Shown: positions 1-11,931, counted from the first letter of the stretch. The stretch is 64,000 nt of DNA from Quercus robur (GCF_932294415.1 NC_065542.1:41567942-41631941); one strand, 5' to 3'. The notes: a model not told the origin generated them from the sequence alone. A program made the numbers and translations.

Positions 1-120
1 TGCTTGTTTAACCTTTTATGGCGTGGGTGAGTCATTGGGTCTTCATTCTTCACATCTCGTTTCTTCTTTAGGATGGGTATTGCTTGGACATAGGCCTTTT
101 CTTCTTTAATTCAGTCCTTA

Positions 121-335
121 TCTCCTCTTACTTTCAGTTTGTGGGCTAACTGGTATTCTTGCCACACCACTGCATTATTTTTGCCATGATATTGTTTAAC
201 TTGAATTTGCTGGCTTCTTCTGTCTCTGTCTCCTCTTACTTTCGGTATATGGGCTAACTGGTATTCTTGCCACACCACTGCATTATTTCTGCCATGATAT
301 CATTTAACTTGAATTTTTCGGGCTTCTTCTGGGCT
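121..335. repeat. Two-copy tandem repeat, 108-bp unit
   Basis: The segment starting at 121 is repeated from 229 with only a few substitutions. Both copies contain the run GGTATTCTTGCCACACCACT followed by a variable TGCCATGATAT motif. This is a simple local duplication with no coding content. Confidence 0.85.
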
Positions 336-416
336 TGCCATGTATTATTCCTTCCCTCAATTTACGTTACCCAGCATTTCTGCTAGGTCAGTTCTCATAT
401 CATCTTGGGCTTCCTC

Positions 417-515
417 ACCCCATTCTATTCCTTTGGGCATCCTTGGCCCATTTCATTCTTTTGAGCATCCTCGGCTCGTTTCATTCCTTGGGGCATCCCT
501 AGCCTATCTCATTCT
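417..515. repeat. Degenerate tandem repeat, about 28-32 bp x 3
   Basis: Three imperfect units share the pattern TTCATTC, a few T-rich bases, GGGCATCC or GAGCATCC, then a TGGCCC/CGGCTC/TAGCCT variant. Low copy number and drift suggest an old minisatellite. Confidence 0.55.
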
Positions 516-1251
516 TTCCTACTTCTTACATTCCTATAGGCTTTTGCTAAATCTTTTAGTCTTCCCCGACTCAATTACCATATCCTTTATTTTTGTGTTT
601 ATTGGCTTTTGAACCAATCCCATTTACTAACTCCTTTCTTTGGGCTTCTTTGGCCCATCTGTGCTTGCTTTCTATTTCTTGTGATTCTCATGGGCTTATT
701 ACTTCCTTCTTTAGGGCTCCCTTGGGCCCATTTGCTTTCTTTGGGGCCCTTTTACTATTTTATGGGTCTATGTACCATTATTCCTGCCATTTGGGTCTAA
801 TGGTTTTTTTTTCTTACTTTGCTAATTCTTCTTTCTTCACCCCTTTTATATTTTTAGGCTTCTTCTTGCCATTGGGCCTTTTTTTTTTTCTTTTTTTTTT
901 ACCAAAATTGGCCTCAACAAGGTATTAGTCTAAACTTTCTTTTTCTTTTTATGCTTTAATCTTTCTGTATCTGTTTGCTTTAGTTTTTCTTATTATGTGT
1001 TTTAATATGTCTACGTAGTTTAGGTTTTTGTAGTTTTTATGTTTTAAAGTATGTTAGGACGTTAGATTTATCATTTTGAAGCCTTGCTCTATTTGTTTTG
1101 TTGCTAGGGTTTCTGGGCTGAACCCACATGCACATAATCCTACCTGCACACGTAGGCTTGTTCATGCGTGCACATGATCCTGCCCAAAAACCCTAACCCT
1201 AGTTTTTCTAATTCTGTTTCTTTTTTCACATGTAATGCTTCTATTTGAAAT

Positions 1252-1254
<3 letters not shown>

Positions 1255-1289
<35 letters not shown>
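1255..1289. repeat. (TA)n microsatellite
   Basis: An uninterrupted alternating TA tract of about 35 bp. Confidence 0.95.
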
Positions 1290-1292
<3 letters not shown>

Positions 1293-3307
1293 AGCTTCTA
1301 TTTCACATGTTTGTTGTTTGTTTGCTTTCCACATGTTTAAATTAAGGTTTATCTTGTGTTTTCTTGTTTTGATGCCATGAACACGAATTCACATGTTCAT
1401 GCATTAATGCCATGGATGCTGAGATGTAGCAAAGTAAGTATGGTAAGTCATGTATTCATATGTACATGCATTTTGTTTGTAATCTTGTTTAGAATTAATG
1501 AACATGATATAATGAATAAGTATGTTGTGTTCTTAATGTTTTCAATGATCTCTTGATGATGCCATGTTTTGTTTATTACTTATGTTTTTGCCTTGAATAT
1601 GATATGACAACATGGTGTTAGATGAATGTTAGGTGGATGACATGTATGATAGTAATATGCTAGGGTTTATGTTACACCATGCAAGATGAATGCTAGGATG
1701 ATGTGACATGTATGCTAGATGTATGTTAGCATATGCCATGATAGATGAATGATTAGGTCTTTCTGGGATAATTGATGCCATGTTGTATGCTTAGATGTAT
1801 GCTAGTGTGTGTGTGAGTTAGAATGCAATATTGAGTCTGCCTTTAAAAGGGTTAAGACATAAGACACAATGAGAGGAAGTCAGCCCTACGGTTAGACGGT
1901 TTTGGGTGCCTAACACCTTCCCAAAACTGTACCTAAACTCCGAACCCATATCTCTAGTGGTAAGATAAAAAATTAAAGGTCATTCCTCGAGAGGATGCTA
2001 TATATATGGTTCTTAGATCATTACAAAAACTAGGTGATAACTCCCTCCCGTTGTGTCCACAATGCTAAGGGGGGCCATGGCCCCCCCTAGCTTTTGAAAT
2101 TTTCCATTAATTTTCTTTTACATTTGGTAATAAATCTAAAAATTACACAAAAATGTATTTATTAGCCCCTGAGAAAATTTCCTGGCTCCGCCACTAACTA
2201 GAACAACTTACAAGGCATGTTTTGTTCACGACTTACCAACTAAAAGCTAAAACCTAACATAATGAAATCTCTGTCTAGATCTCAAAATTGACTCTTTTAA
2301 ATTCCATATGCCAAACGCTTTAGTTAACTCTCAAATAGTGAAAATTAGTAATGATATCAAAATAAGGTACTATCCTTAGGATATGCATTATGAGGTGCAC
2401 CAACACATTCCCCACATGTAACTGAATTTTCAAATCCATTTTTTGGTTCAACACATTTGCCCACTCAATTAGCTTAGGAACCCTTAGAAAAATCCTTAGT
2501 TAATTAGGTAATAAAAGAAATTAAACATGGGTGCTCAATCACAACTTAAAAACCAATGGTTGTCGGCTACCCCTAAAAAATGAACAAAATGCCTCACTCA
2601 CACACACATCACCCAAGTCTACACTAGTTGCACACTTTGCGCACATTGCCACAAACTCCTAAATGATGGGGTTCAGGCTTCAAGATCAGTCAAATGTGAA
2701 AGAAAAAATAAAGAAAATGCAGAGAGAGGGAGAGAGAATTCACACATCGATAGCAGAAAGCCATTGACCACCACATATTTACTATTCTGTATTATAATGA
2801 GTAAATTATCCATACAAGAAAATGACACCATGGAGTCCAAGGACACTGGGACACAATCAACAAAATTAGCATTTTCATGTGTAGGAAAATTAAACTTTAT
2901 TTTTATGATTTATGATTTGCCAAACACCCCTATATATCCCGAGTTTGAAAATCACACAGACGCTCCGACACGATAGCGTTTGAAAAAGTGAAAGTATTTC
3001 TATTCTCCAAATGCTATGACGTTCCCATGTTAGACTGTAGTAAATGGTATCTTCTGTTTTTGTTTTCTTTATTTTTTATTATTTATCTTTCCTTCTCCAT
3101 CCTCGAAAATGGCTGGTTCGTATAAGCATTACGGAATACGGAAAGCCAATGAATTCATTATTTTAAATCTTTAATATATATTACATTTTTTGTTGCTTTT
3201 TACCCACTACATGTCTTTTTATATTTTATATTATTATTATTATTTGTTTTTGTTTTCCTAAATAGAATAAAGTTGGTAAAAATGCAATTAATAATTGTGA
3301 TAGTGTG
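1290..3307. other. Noncoding spacer with retroelement-like scraps
   Basis: No coding region is recognisable. From 1610 to 1810 the sequence is a degenerate series of GATGAATG, TGCTAG and CATGTATG words. Near 1890-1930 an imperfect hairpin (GGTTTTGGG, 14-base loop, CCCAAAACT) surrounds a TGCCTAACACCTT core of a type I associate with plant LTR-retrotransposon leaders; this link is from memory and weak. A palindrome at 2069-2086 is listed separately. Confidence 0.4.
2069..2086. repeat. Perfect 18-bp GC palindrome
   Basis: GGGGGGCCATGGCCCCCC is perfectly self-complementary and sits in otherwise AT-rich sequence. It could fold into a tight hairpin or cruciform. It may be the end of an unrecognised mobile element; the sequence to its right ends in a CCTGGCTCCGCCA-like motif. 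Confidence 0.8.
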
Positions 3308-3365
3308 AATAAGGCTATAAATTTTTTTTTTTTTTTTTTTTTTGCGTGAAATAAGGCTATAAATT
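3308..3365 (-). mobile_element. Micro-retroposon: poly(T) insertion with 16-bp TSD
   Basis: The 16-bp word AATAAGGCTATAAATT occurs at 3308-3323 and again at 3350-3365. Between the copies lies a 26-bp insert made of about 20 T followed by GCGTGA. Read on the minus strand this is a short tail of sequence ending in poly(A), flanked by a target-site duplication. That is the footprint of target-primed reverse transcription with extreme 5' truncation. Confidence 0.8.
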
Positions 3366-4188
3366 GAACATCACAAAAAGGCCTTAAGAGAAACTAATTA
3401 TCGGGTTGTAACCGTGTCGGTGCCAACTATATATTGTATATACTGTATAATGAAAAATTATTAATAATAATAATATGTAACTACTAACAATCACGGAATC
3501 TCACCTTGTCTCTAGCTATGTAAGTATCATTATTTTATGTTGTTTAGTTTTCGATTTTTTTTTTTTTTTTGGGGTGATAATTTGATAGTTAATTAACGAA
3601 GGAAGGAGATTTGAATTCTAGATGTTTTTCTTGGAAATACAAGTGAATTTGGCTACAATTTTTTCCTTTTTAGTTTTTGCCTTTTGCCTCACCTTTATTT
3701 CTAATAATTTAATTTTCATCTTTATGAAAATAAGTTAAATTTTAGTTTTTCGTCTCATATTATGCAAATAAATTGTTTTCAAATGAATTACAACTTTACA
3801 AGGTTATTGGCAATTTCTTAAGTTTTAAGGTAGGCATGATTTTGATGTTTCGGATCATAATTTAAATGGTTTTGTTTAGATTAAATAATTTAGTTTGCCA
3901 CGCAAACAGGTATGTTCATTATCAATCGAACACATGTGAACGTTTAATTAATGTCTTAAAAAACAGGCATCAATATGGATAGAGCTAAAAATAATAATTT
4001 AATAATCGTATTTGCATCTTTAAAATTTATAAATAAAATAAAAAATAAAAAAACACACACACACATCATCATATATTTAAGTTTAACGTGACGTTGAACT
4101 CGGCAAAATATATGGATAATTAAGTAAGGTTTAATTAATTCGGTAGTTTTGACTAAATTAGTAGCTAGCTTTGTTCCGATTATTAATG
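3366..4188. other. AT-rich noncoding spacer
   Basis: I see no gene, tRNA or recognisable element here. The 90-codon minus-strand open frame around 3956-4228 reaches into the LTR of element 1 and has no domain, so I treat it as chance. Confidence 0.5.
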
Positions 4189-4193
4189 ATGTT
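4189..4193. repeat. Target-site duplication of element 1 (left)
   Basis: ATGTT directly precedes the TG of the left LTR and is repeated exactly at 12476-12480 directly after the right LTR. Confidence 0.9.
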
Positions 4194-4722
4194 TGATGGT
4201 GTCTAAAAATGACCAACTCCTTATTCATCCATAGAGGTCGTCCATAGAAAGGGAAGAGAGTGAAAACTCGTCCTTAGTCCACAAGGGATACAAACTGGCC
4301 GCTCGTTCGTCGTCCATAGAGATCTCTGGACAAGATCTCCTAACTGATGAACAACCTCCCGTCCAACAGTGCTTAGGACGAGCCTAACAGCGGTTTCGAT
4401 ATGAAAAGATAACTACTATAGCAGTTATCATGTTATACACTCCGGACTACGTGAAAATGGGGGAAGTTATCCAACGGATAACCGTTTTCCTAAACCTATA
4501 AAAGGGCACGAATCTTTGACCAAAAAAGGGGAAGTATTTTCCAGACACTATCTCTCTTTAAGTGGAGAATTTTTTGTTTCAGAAGAAAATGCTAACTTTA
4601 CCATCGAAGGGTTTGTGACTGGCCAACCCCGGTCTCCTCTGATCTCTTATTTCTTATCTTTCAGGCCTTCAACATCATCACTATCCGTGTTGTTCAACTA
4701 ACTGATTCCTTGATCGTTATCA
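4194..4722 (+). repeat. Element 1 left (5') LTR
   Basis: It starts TGATGGTGTC and ends GTTATCA, so it has TG...CA ends. A TATA box (TATAAAAG) lies at 4497-4504, the expected promoter of the element RNA. It is rich in the words TCGTCC and GGACGAG. Confidence 0.93.
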
Positions 4723-4724
4723 AT

Positions 4725-4742
4725 TGGCGCCGTCTGTGGGAA
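4725..4742 (+). other. Element 1 primer binding site
   Basis: Two bases after the LTR, TGGCGCCGTCTGTGGGAA begins. A TGGCGCC start right after an LTR is typical of a tRNA-primed plant Ty3/gypsy element. I did not identify the tRNA. Confidence 0.8.
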
Positions 4743-4780
4743 GATTGTTTTACAGTTTTCTTCTCTGTGACAAAAGGTTG

Positions 4781-7700
4781 ATGGTACGGACCAAATTGAG
4801 GGCTACTAGCCCAGGTCATCAGGGAAGCAGAGATGCTTCAAGCAACCCTCATCGCGATCACCAATCTGCACCGGTCATGCAGACTTCATCTGTCCAGCAT
4901 GTGCAATCTATGGCAACCGCAATGGCGGAGTTGACTCACCAAAACCAAGAGTTAAGAATGGAAATTAATCTAAGGAGGTAGGCACGTGAAGAACGTGAAG
5001 GAGGAGGACAAAAGCAGAGTCATAATGATAGAGAGAATACTGAGATTGGAAGTCAGTTAAGAGGTACCACTTCACGAGCGGTACCACATTTGAAGGAAGA
5101 GATGGATCAAATGAAGAAAGTCATGGAGGAAATGAAAGATAATATGAGAAGGGCGAATCCAATAGAAGACTTAGTCCACCGAACTGATTCCCCCTTTACG
5201 GCTTCCATCAACGGTCACCCTCTACCATCAAAGTTCAAGTTGCCTTCTCTAGATTCGTATGATTGAACACGTGACCCATTTGATCACTTTGCCACCTTTA
5301 GGACCACCATGCATCTTCAAGGGGTTCCCGACGAAATAATGTGTAGAGCCTTCCCTACTATCCTCAAGGGCTTAGCACGAGTTTGGTTCAACAAAATACC
5401 CTCGAATTCGGTAAGTTCTTTTGAAGAGTTGAGCAAGTTGTTTGTTAATAACTTCATTGGAGGACAAAGACACAAGCGTCCCTCGTCCAGTTTGTTGACC
5501 ATAGAACAGGGAAAGAATGAGAGCCTACGGTCGTTCATCACCCGTTTCAACAGAGAAGCCCTGAGTGTGGACGAGGTAGATGATAAGCTCCTATTGGCGG
5601 CTTTCCATAATGGGGTGAATTCTGATTTGTTTATACATAAACTCTATGAAAAAGAACCTCAATCTATGGCCGAGCTCGTCCATTCGGGATACAATCAGAT
5701 AAGAATGGACGAGACAGACCAAGAGAAAACATCCTTTGTCACCAGTCAAGGATTATTCTATTATAAGGTGATGCCTTTTGGCTTAAAGAATGCAGGGGCA
5801 ACATATCAGAGATTAGTCAATCACATGTTTCATCCACAGATCGGGCGGAATGTGGAAGTCTATGTAGATGACATGTTGGTGAAAAGTCAAGACGAGGGAA
5901 GGCATCTGGACGACCTCCAGGAGACATTTAACACATTGAGACAGTACCACATGAAGCTGAATCCTAACAAATGTGCTTTCGAAGTATCATCAGGGAAGTT
6001 TCTTGGATTTATGGTCTCCCACAGGGGAATTGAAGCGAATCCTGATAAAATACAAGGAATATTGGATATGAAACCTCCGCAAAATACCAAAGAAATCCAA
6101 TCCCTCACTGGATGAGTGGCTGCACTAAACAGGTTTGTCTCTAAAACCACTGACAAATGTTTGCCATTTTTTAAGATTCTTAAAAAAGCATTTGAATGGA
6201 CTAACAAGTGTTAGAAAGCTTTCGAAGATCTGAAGGCCTACCTTTCCATGGCTCCTTTGTTGAGTCCGTCCATGGTGGGAGAGGAGTTGTATTTGTACTT
6301 GGCAGTAACTTAACATGCCGTGAGTTCAGCATTGATAAGAGAGGAAAACAAAGTGCAAAGGCCTGTGTATTATATGAGTAAGGCATTGAGGGGAGCAGAA
6401 GGACGATATCCACAAATTGAGAAATTAGCCTTCGCATTGATAACCGCTTCCAGGAAGCTGAGGCATTATTTCCAAGCACATGTAATTAATGTCATGATAG
6501 ATCACCCGCTCAAGAAGGCAATGAATAGACTAGAAGCTGCAGGATGATTGATCCAGCGGGCTATAGAGCTCAGCGAGTTTGACATTAGATATCTATCAAG
6601 GCATGCCATAAAAGCTCAAGCTCTAGCAGATTTCATTACGGAATTTACCCCAAATCATGATGAGAACGAAAACAGTAAAAGATGGGTCGTCCATGTGGAT
6701 GGTTCGTCTACACGGCATGCAAGTGGAATTGGTGTGGTCCTACAATCCCCAGAAGGAGACAAGCTGAAACAAATGGTTTGTTTGCAGTACTAAACAACAA
6801 ACAATGAAGTCGAGTATGAAGCCCTTCTCAAAGGGCTAGAATTGGGTAAGTCTGTGGACGCCAAATCTATACTCGTCCTGGGTGATTCTTAGTTAATCAT
6901 GGGACAAGTGAATGGGATATATGAAGCTAAGGAAGAACGGATGAGGAGATACCTTAATAGGGTGATGCGCCTTATAAAAAGATTTGAAAAAGTTGACTTC
7001 GTTCAAATCCCTAGGGAGGAGAACGTGGAAGCTGATACCATAGCAAAGGAAGCCTCAACAAATGAAACTATGGATGAATTTGATGAAATTCGGTATATGC
7101 CAAGTATAGATATCCCATAAGTACAACAAGTGGGGAACAGAGAAAATTGGATGACCCCGATTGTATCATACTTGAAAGACGGATGACTCCCAGAAGAGAA
7201 GGACGAAGCCAGGAAGTTAAGGGTAAGATCGGCTAGGTACATTCTAATAAATGAGGTGCTATACAAAAGAGGTTTTTCTCAACCTTATCTTAGATGCTTA
7301 GCCCCAGATGAGGCAAACTACGTGTTAAGAGAAGTTCATGAAGGTGCCTGCGGCAATCACTCAGGATCTAGGTCGCTTGTCCACATAGTCGTCCGTGCGG
7401 GGTATTATTGGCCAAACATGCAAGCTAATGCTAAGGCATACGTCAAAGTTTGCGACCAATGCCAACGGTTTAGCAACATCCCCAGACAACCATCAGAGTA
7501 CCTCACCCCGATGATGGCACCGTGGCCCTTTGCGCAATGGGGACTAAACATTTTGGGTCCTTTCTCGCTGGGCACAAGGCAAATGAAGTTTCTAGTTGTG
7601 GGCATCGATTACTTCACCAAATGGGTGGAAGCTGATCCGTTAACAAGTATCACACAACAGAATGTTAAAAATTTCATGTGGAAGAACATTATGTGTAGAT

Positions 7701-8383
7701 TTGGAGTGCCCAAGGTATAGGTGTCTGATTACGAACGACAATTTGACAATGCACTCTTTAGGGACTTCTGCGCACACTTTGGAATATAGAATCACTATTC
7801 CTCACCCGCTCATCCCCAAGTAAATGGCCAAGCTGAAGTAGCAAACCGATCCTTTTTGAAAATCATCAAGAGTCGACTTTAGGGGGCAAAGGGGGTATAG
7901 CTAGATGAATTGCCTGGTGTTCTATGGGCGTACAGGACGACAGTGAGAACCCCTACAGGGGAAACTCCTTTCAAGCTAGCTTATGGAAGCGAAGCAGTCA
8001 TACCTGCAGAAGTACATATGGCCAATCACAGGGTGATAATGTATCAAGATAAGGACAATGAGGAGCAACTCCATCTGAACCTCGATCTAATAGACAAGGT
8101 AAGGGCAGATGCAGAACACAGGACAACAAAGTACAAGAACCTCATGGCTAGGCAATATGATGCAATGGTGAAGCCAAGGCGTTTCAACATAGGAGATCTT
8201 GTCCTGAGAAAGGTCTCTTTGGCAACCAAAAACCCAGCTCATGGGAAATTGGGCCCAAATTAGGAAGGACCCTATAGAGTGATCAACTATAAAAGGCAAG
8301 GATCCTACTACTTGGAGGCCCTAGACATGAGGAAATTGGAACACCCTTGGAATGTGGAGCACCTAAGAAGGTACTATCAGTAA
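4781..8383 (+). pseudogene. Element 1 gag-pol, internally deleted, 15 premature stops
   Basis: One reading frame of 1,201 codons runs from ATG 4781 to TAA 8381-8383 with no frameshift. Order: gag (to about residue 302); an in-frame join into the middle of RT at the GYNQI motif; RT with an intact YVDDM (about residue 361); RNase H; archaeal-type RNase H beginning near VDGSS (about 6695); integrase with an intact HHCC zinc region (7330-7470); and a GPY-like C-terminus. The gag zinc knuckle, the protease and the first part of RT are missing, apparently deleted. The first integrase catalytic Asp appears as Asn (LNILGPF). Premature stops begin at 4979, 5264, 6113, 6212, 6311, 6545, 6791, 6890, 7118, 7184, 7718, 7787, 7880, 7898 and 8261. 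Many are one C-to-T or G-to-A change from the expected codon. No full-length product is possible. Confidence 0.92.
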
Positions 8384-9363
8384 AAGTGAGTCTGGACGAA
8401 GTATGACTATGGACGAGCTTGGACCTTGTCTGTTTACTTATGTTCTACTTATGTTTAATGCTGTTTGTGTTTGATACTACTACTTTACTATTTATGTTGT
8501 GTTGTGATTATGGACGAAGTTATGGAGTTTGTACTTATTAAATAAAAAGAAAGGCATTAATATGTATATGCCTTATCTGTAAACAATATTTATGTTATGT
8601 GCAAAATGTTGTGTAAATTTCTAATCTCCATGCTATTTTTGTTCGAACTAACCCACAACGAGACCGAAAAACCCAAGACGAGGAAATTCTCCGAACGCGG
8701 AGATATAACTTCAATAAACTAGGGAAATGTATGCACGTCCAAGTATAGACAAGAAAACTTTCCCCAAGAAATTGCACGTCCACAAAATGTTCATCCCTGA
8801 AACAGAGGATGAAACATAGTACGTCCACACATGGACGGATAATGGCACATCCACAAAATGTTCGTCCCTGAAACAGACAGGATGAAACATAGTACATGTC
8901 TACACATGGATGGATAAATGCAAAGGCAAGATGTTTTGACTTATAAACTAAAGCATTTTAAAGCAATCTAGTTTATGGATGTATGCAAGGTTGTCTTATT
9001 TGCATTGGAAATGAAAAAATAGCAATGTCTCAAGACGAGTGATGCTGGTAATTATTATTTCACCAAGACAAGTATTTCACCAAGACGAGTTATATCTTAA
9101 AAGTTTATAAGGTATTACTTTCATGGACAAGTAGAAATTTAAAACGAAACCACAAATAACTTTCGTCCATGTTATAACAGAAAAACAAGTAAAGCAATTG
9201 TTTTAAAGGTGGATGACCAACGTCCAAATACCCTTGAAAAGTAAAACTTATTGATAACTTGTCTGAAAGATATGGACGAGATTAATATAAAATTACAACA
9301 AGTCTTAAGATTAAAAACCAAACAAAAAAGTAAAAGCATAATCAAAATATTAGAAGATCATCT
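8384..9363. other. Element 1 spacer between convergent pol and antisense gene
   Basis: Noncoding. It separates the 3' end of pol (plus) from the 3' end of the antisense gene (minus) and contains a short tandem repeat at 8774-8922. The words GACGAG and CGTCC recur throughout. Confidence 0.7.
8774..8922. repeat. Element 1 tandem repeat, 71-bp unit x 2
   Basis: The unit starting GCACGTCCACAAAATG at 8774 is repeated from 8845 with small differences. Both copies contain CCTGAAACAGA and GGATGAAACATAGTAC. It lies between the convergent 3' ends of pol and the antisense gene, as the arrays in elements 2 and 4 do. Confidence 0.85.
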
Positions 9364-11583
9364 TCAGGCTGGAGGGGCGTCTGTGTTCTGGTCGTCCTGG
9401 GGTGGCTAGGTTGTAGCATCATCCTCTATGTTAACATCTTCTGAGCTCGTCTGGAGGAGGGAACTGGTAGGAGCACCACTAAGATTAAGTTTGATAGAAC
9501 TAAAGTCAATATTGGGGAAGTTCTCCACGATGTCTAACCTGAAGTCCTCAAACCCAGCTGCATAGTTGGTATCCAGTAGGTTCGTAAACTACTTGGATGC
9601 CTTAAACTCTATAACTGCGTCTTCCTTGGCCTTCTTGAGAAGATCACTCAACTCGTCATTCTTCTTTGTAAGTGATCAAGACGAGTGTCCTTCTCCACAA
9701 CATCAGTCTTCAACTCTTCAATTTGATTTTGTAGCTCTTTTGCCCCTTCATTGGCCTTAGCAACTGCCTCAGCCCACCGTTTGCTCTCGTCCTTCACTTC
9801 CTTGATTCTCCTCTCCAACAAGACCCTCGTCTTGTCCAGATCAGCTGCTTGCCTGGACGCAGCAATGAACTTAGACATAGCCTGAATCAACGTTTTTGTT
9901 AGGAATCTTCTCAAAAAGGACGAGACAAAAAAGAAAAAGAAAGGGAAAGTATACATACTTTGAAAAGGTCATGAACCCCAGAATACTCGAAGTCCTTCAA
10001 AGACATGTTATAGCAGGCAATCACGTCCGCATCAGTCACAGACATCCCAAATCTTTCCCAAGCTAGATCCTCGTTCCCAATAAGGTGTTGAGGTACTTGG
10101 TGAGAAGGCTGAAACGAGGAAGGCGCCTTAACTGTGGACAGGGCTTGCATAGGAACGGGGCTTGCATAGGAGAGTCCTTGGGTTCTGAATCAAGGATCTG
10201 GACGTCTTCAGGCTCATGAACAGGAATAGGTGAGGATTGAACGTCCTTAGGCTTAGACGACTTGTGTTTGACCTTTTTCTCCTTGCGCCTGCTTGGAAGG
10301 TTCCCCAAGTCAACCCCTAGGGATAAATTCTTTCTTTTATCACCTACTGACGGATGAAATTGATGTGGTGCCTCCTGCCCAACTGCCTCATTCACAACTT
10401 ATTTGCCTTTGTTTTCCTTCATTGTAGCTATTCCTGAAAAGAAAGATCTTAAAAAAAAAAAAAAAAAAAAGGGTGAGAAGGAAAAGGGGAAACAGTTAGG
10501 TGAGCTTACGTCTACGGATGGTAAGCTCGTGTGCAAGGGCCTCAGTAGACGGGTTAGGACCCAAACCCCAAGTGGCAAGGCATTGGAGACTAACCAAAGA
10601 ATGGAAAGCCCTGTCAGTATGCAGACGAACTTTTTGAATCCGTTCAATGTAAAACCTGCCTAAGTGAGGCCGTCTAGCACCTAAAAAAAAAAATTAAAAA
10701 AAAATTTCCAACAACCGTCTACAAAGGTAAATACAATACAAAACAAAGCAACAACCATAAGCATACCTTCAGGACGAAGGTTCCCTAACTCTCCTATGTA
10801 GGGAGGAAACGGGTCTTGAGAAACCTCGAAGGGGCGTCCAGCCCAGAAACTTGAGACGAAGAAGAACTCCGTCTTCCAGTTCCTATCCGAGGAAACTATA
10901 GACTTAATCAACCTATAATCCTTCCCTCTGGCTGTGAATTGATAAAAGCCAAGGGACTAATTAATCTCGAAAGGCTTGTAACAATAAAGGAACTCCTCCA
11001 CGGTAAAAGGACGGTTCCCCTCAAATACCTCCCTCCACAAAACTTGCATGGAGACAATTAACCTCCATGCATTGGGGTTAAGTTGACAAACACCTATACC
11101 TAACCTGGTAAGTAATTCTCTGGCAAAAATATTCAAAGGTAACCTAAGTCCACCTAAAAGATAGGCTTCATAAATACCTATCCCAAAATGTGGCTGACAG
11201 CACCACTCCCCACGAACTGCTAACCTAGGTTTGAGGTCATCTGGGATTTGGTACCACTTCTTAAGTAAATCTAATCTCCTGTCATCCGTCTTGGATTATA
11301 TTCCCATAGTACAACTGTACACTACCTCAACCTTGTCCTGAACTACAGACGAAGGAGCACTTGTACCAGCCTGGGATCCAGACTCGATCCTCGTCTTAAG
11401 TCCTTGGAGAACCTCTAAAGGAACCCCAGGGACACCGGACACATACTCGTCCGTGGTGTTTCCTCTACTACTAGTGCTGCTATTACTACTATCACTAGAG
11501 CCACTAAAACTACTTGGGTCATGATACTCGTCTATGGCTTTGCCCAAACTATTACTAGACAAGGAAAGAACGGTCTCAGACAT
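9364..11583 (-). pseudogene. Element 1 antisense gene (Transposase_28-like, coiled coil), 4 exons, decayed
   Basis: This gene lies antisense to gag-pol. Exons that read through in frame across GT-AG introns: exon 1 11583-10767, intron 86 bp, exon 2 10680-10510 (171 bp), intron 76 bp, exon 3 10433-9959, intron 77 bp, exon 4 from 9881. Intron phases are 1, 1 and 0. Exon 1 starts with a Ser-rich leader, then the region GIYEAYLLGGLRLPLNIF, then LNPNAW and NWKTEFFFV, which resemble the plant family Transposase_28 (putative gypsy-type transposon). Exon 4 is a charged Lys/Glu/Ala-rich coiled coil. Damage: two stops in exon 1 (near 11296 and 10960), one in exon 3, a 17-bp tandem duplication causing a frameshift, and a 1-bp deletion near 9655, after which the tail continues in another frame to TGA at 9364-9366. 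Function is unknown. Similar antisense frames are known from Tat-lineage elements. Confidence 0.82.
10138..10171. repeat. 17-bp tandem duplication in exon 3 of the antisense gene
   Basis: ACAGGGCTTGCATAGGA is followed directly by ACGGGGCTTGCATAGGA. The extra 17 bp shifts the reading frame. The protein upstream reads in one frame and the conserved sequence downstream in another. Confidence 0.85.
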
Positions 11584-11742
11584 TTTTAAGAAAACTTAAA
11601 ATCTGAGGACGAGGATTAAAGAAATACCTGAAATCTAGACGAGGAAACTAAGGACGAGAGGATACTTCTAGACGAGGCGCTAAGACGAGGATGCTCAAGG
11701 AAGGAAATCTCATAAATGTGAAGGGTACTGGAGGAATTCTAC

Positions 11743-11750
11743 TATTTATA
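11743..11750 (-). promoter_or_regulatory. TATA box for the antisense gene of element 1
   Basis: On the minus strand TATAAATA lies about 160 bp upstream of the antisense ATG (11583) and about 200 bp inside the right LTR. Position and spacing suit a dedicated antisense promoter independent of the LTR promoter. This is an inference from sequence only. Confidence 0.6.
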
Positions 11751-11931
11751 GGCTGTAAACTTTAGTATATGAAACGACGCATCCAACCAAAATACGACAC
11801 GTGGTATACTCCTCGAAAAAATAACTCGACGCGTTAGTTTATCAATAAGATTGTGACACATGGCACGCCCAGTTGCTAGCATTAAGTGTATATTTTGAAA
11901 ATTGCCTAAAATTATCCTAGAGACGACCCAT

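Larger units (their letters stand above)
1..1254. other. Pyrimidine-rich noncoding spacer
   Basis: This stretch is rich in T and C, with many short words such as GGGCTT and TTGGCCCA. The open frames in it (for example 340-612 and 593-928) encode low-complexity Phe/Leu/Ser-rich peptides with no recognisable domain, so I do not call genes. It holds two small tandem duplications that are listed separately. It may be old transposon sequence, but nothing in it identifies a family. Confidence 0.5.

Noticed and set aside
340-928. Overlapping plus-strand frames of 63-111 codons with many hydrophobic residues
   Set aside because: They are by-products of T/C-rich low-complexity DNA, overlap in different frames, and show no domain or gene-like context.
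1187-1202. Telomere-like CCCTAACCCTAG
   Set aside because: Only about one and a half repeat units; this is a common short motif and not an interstitial telomere.
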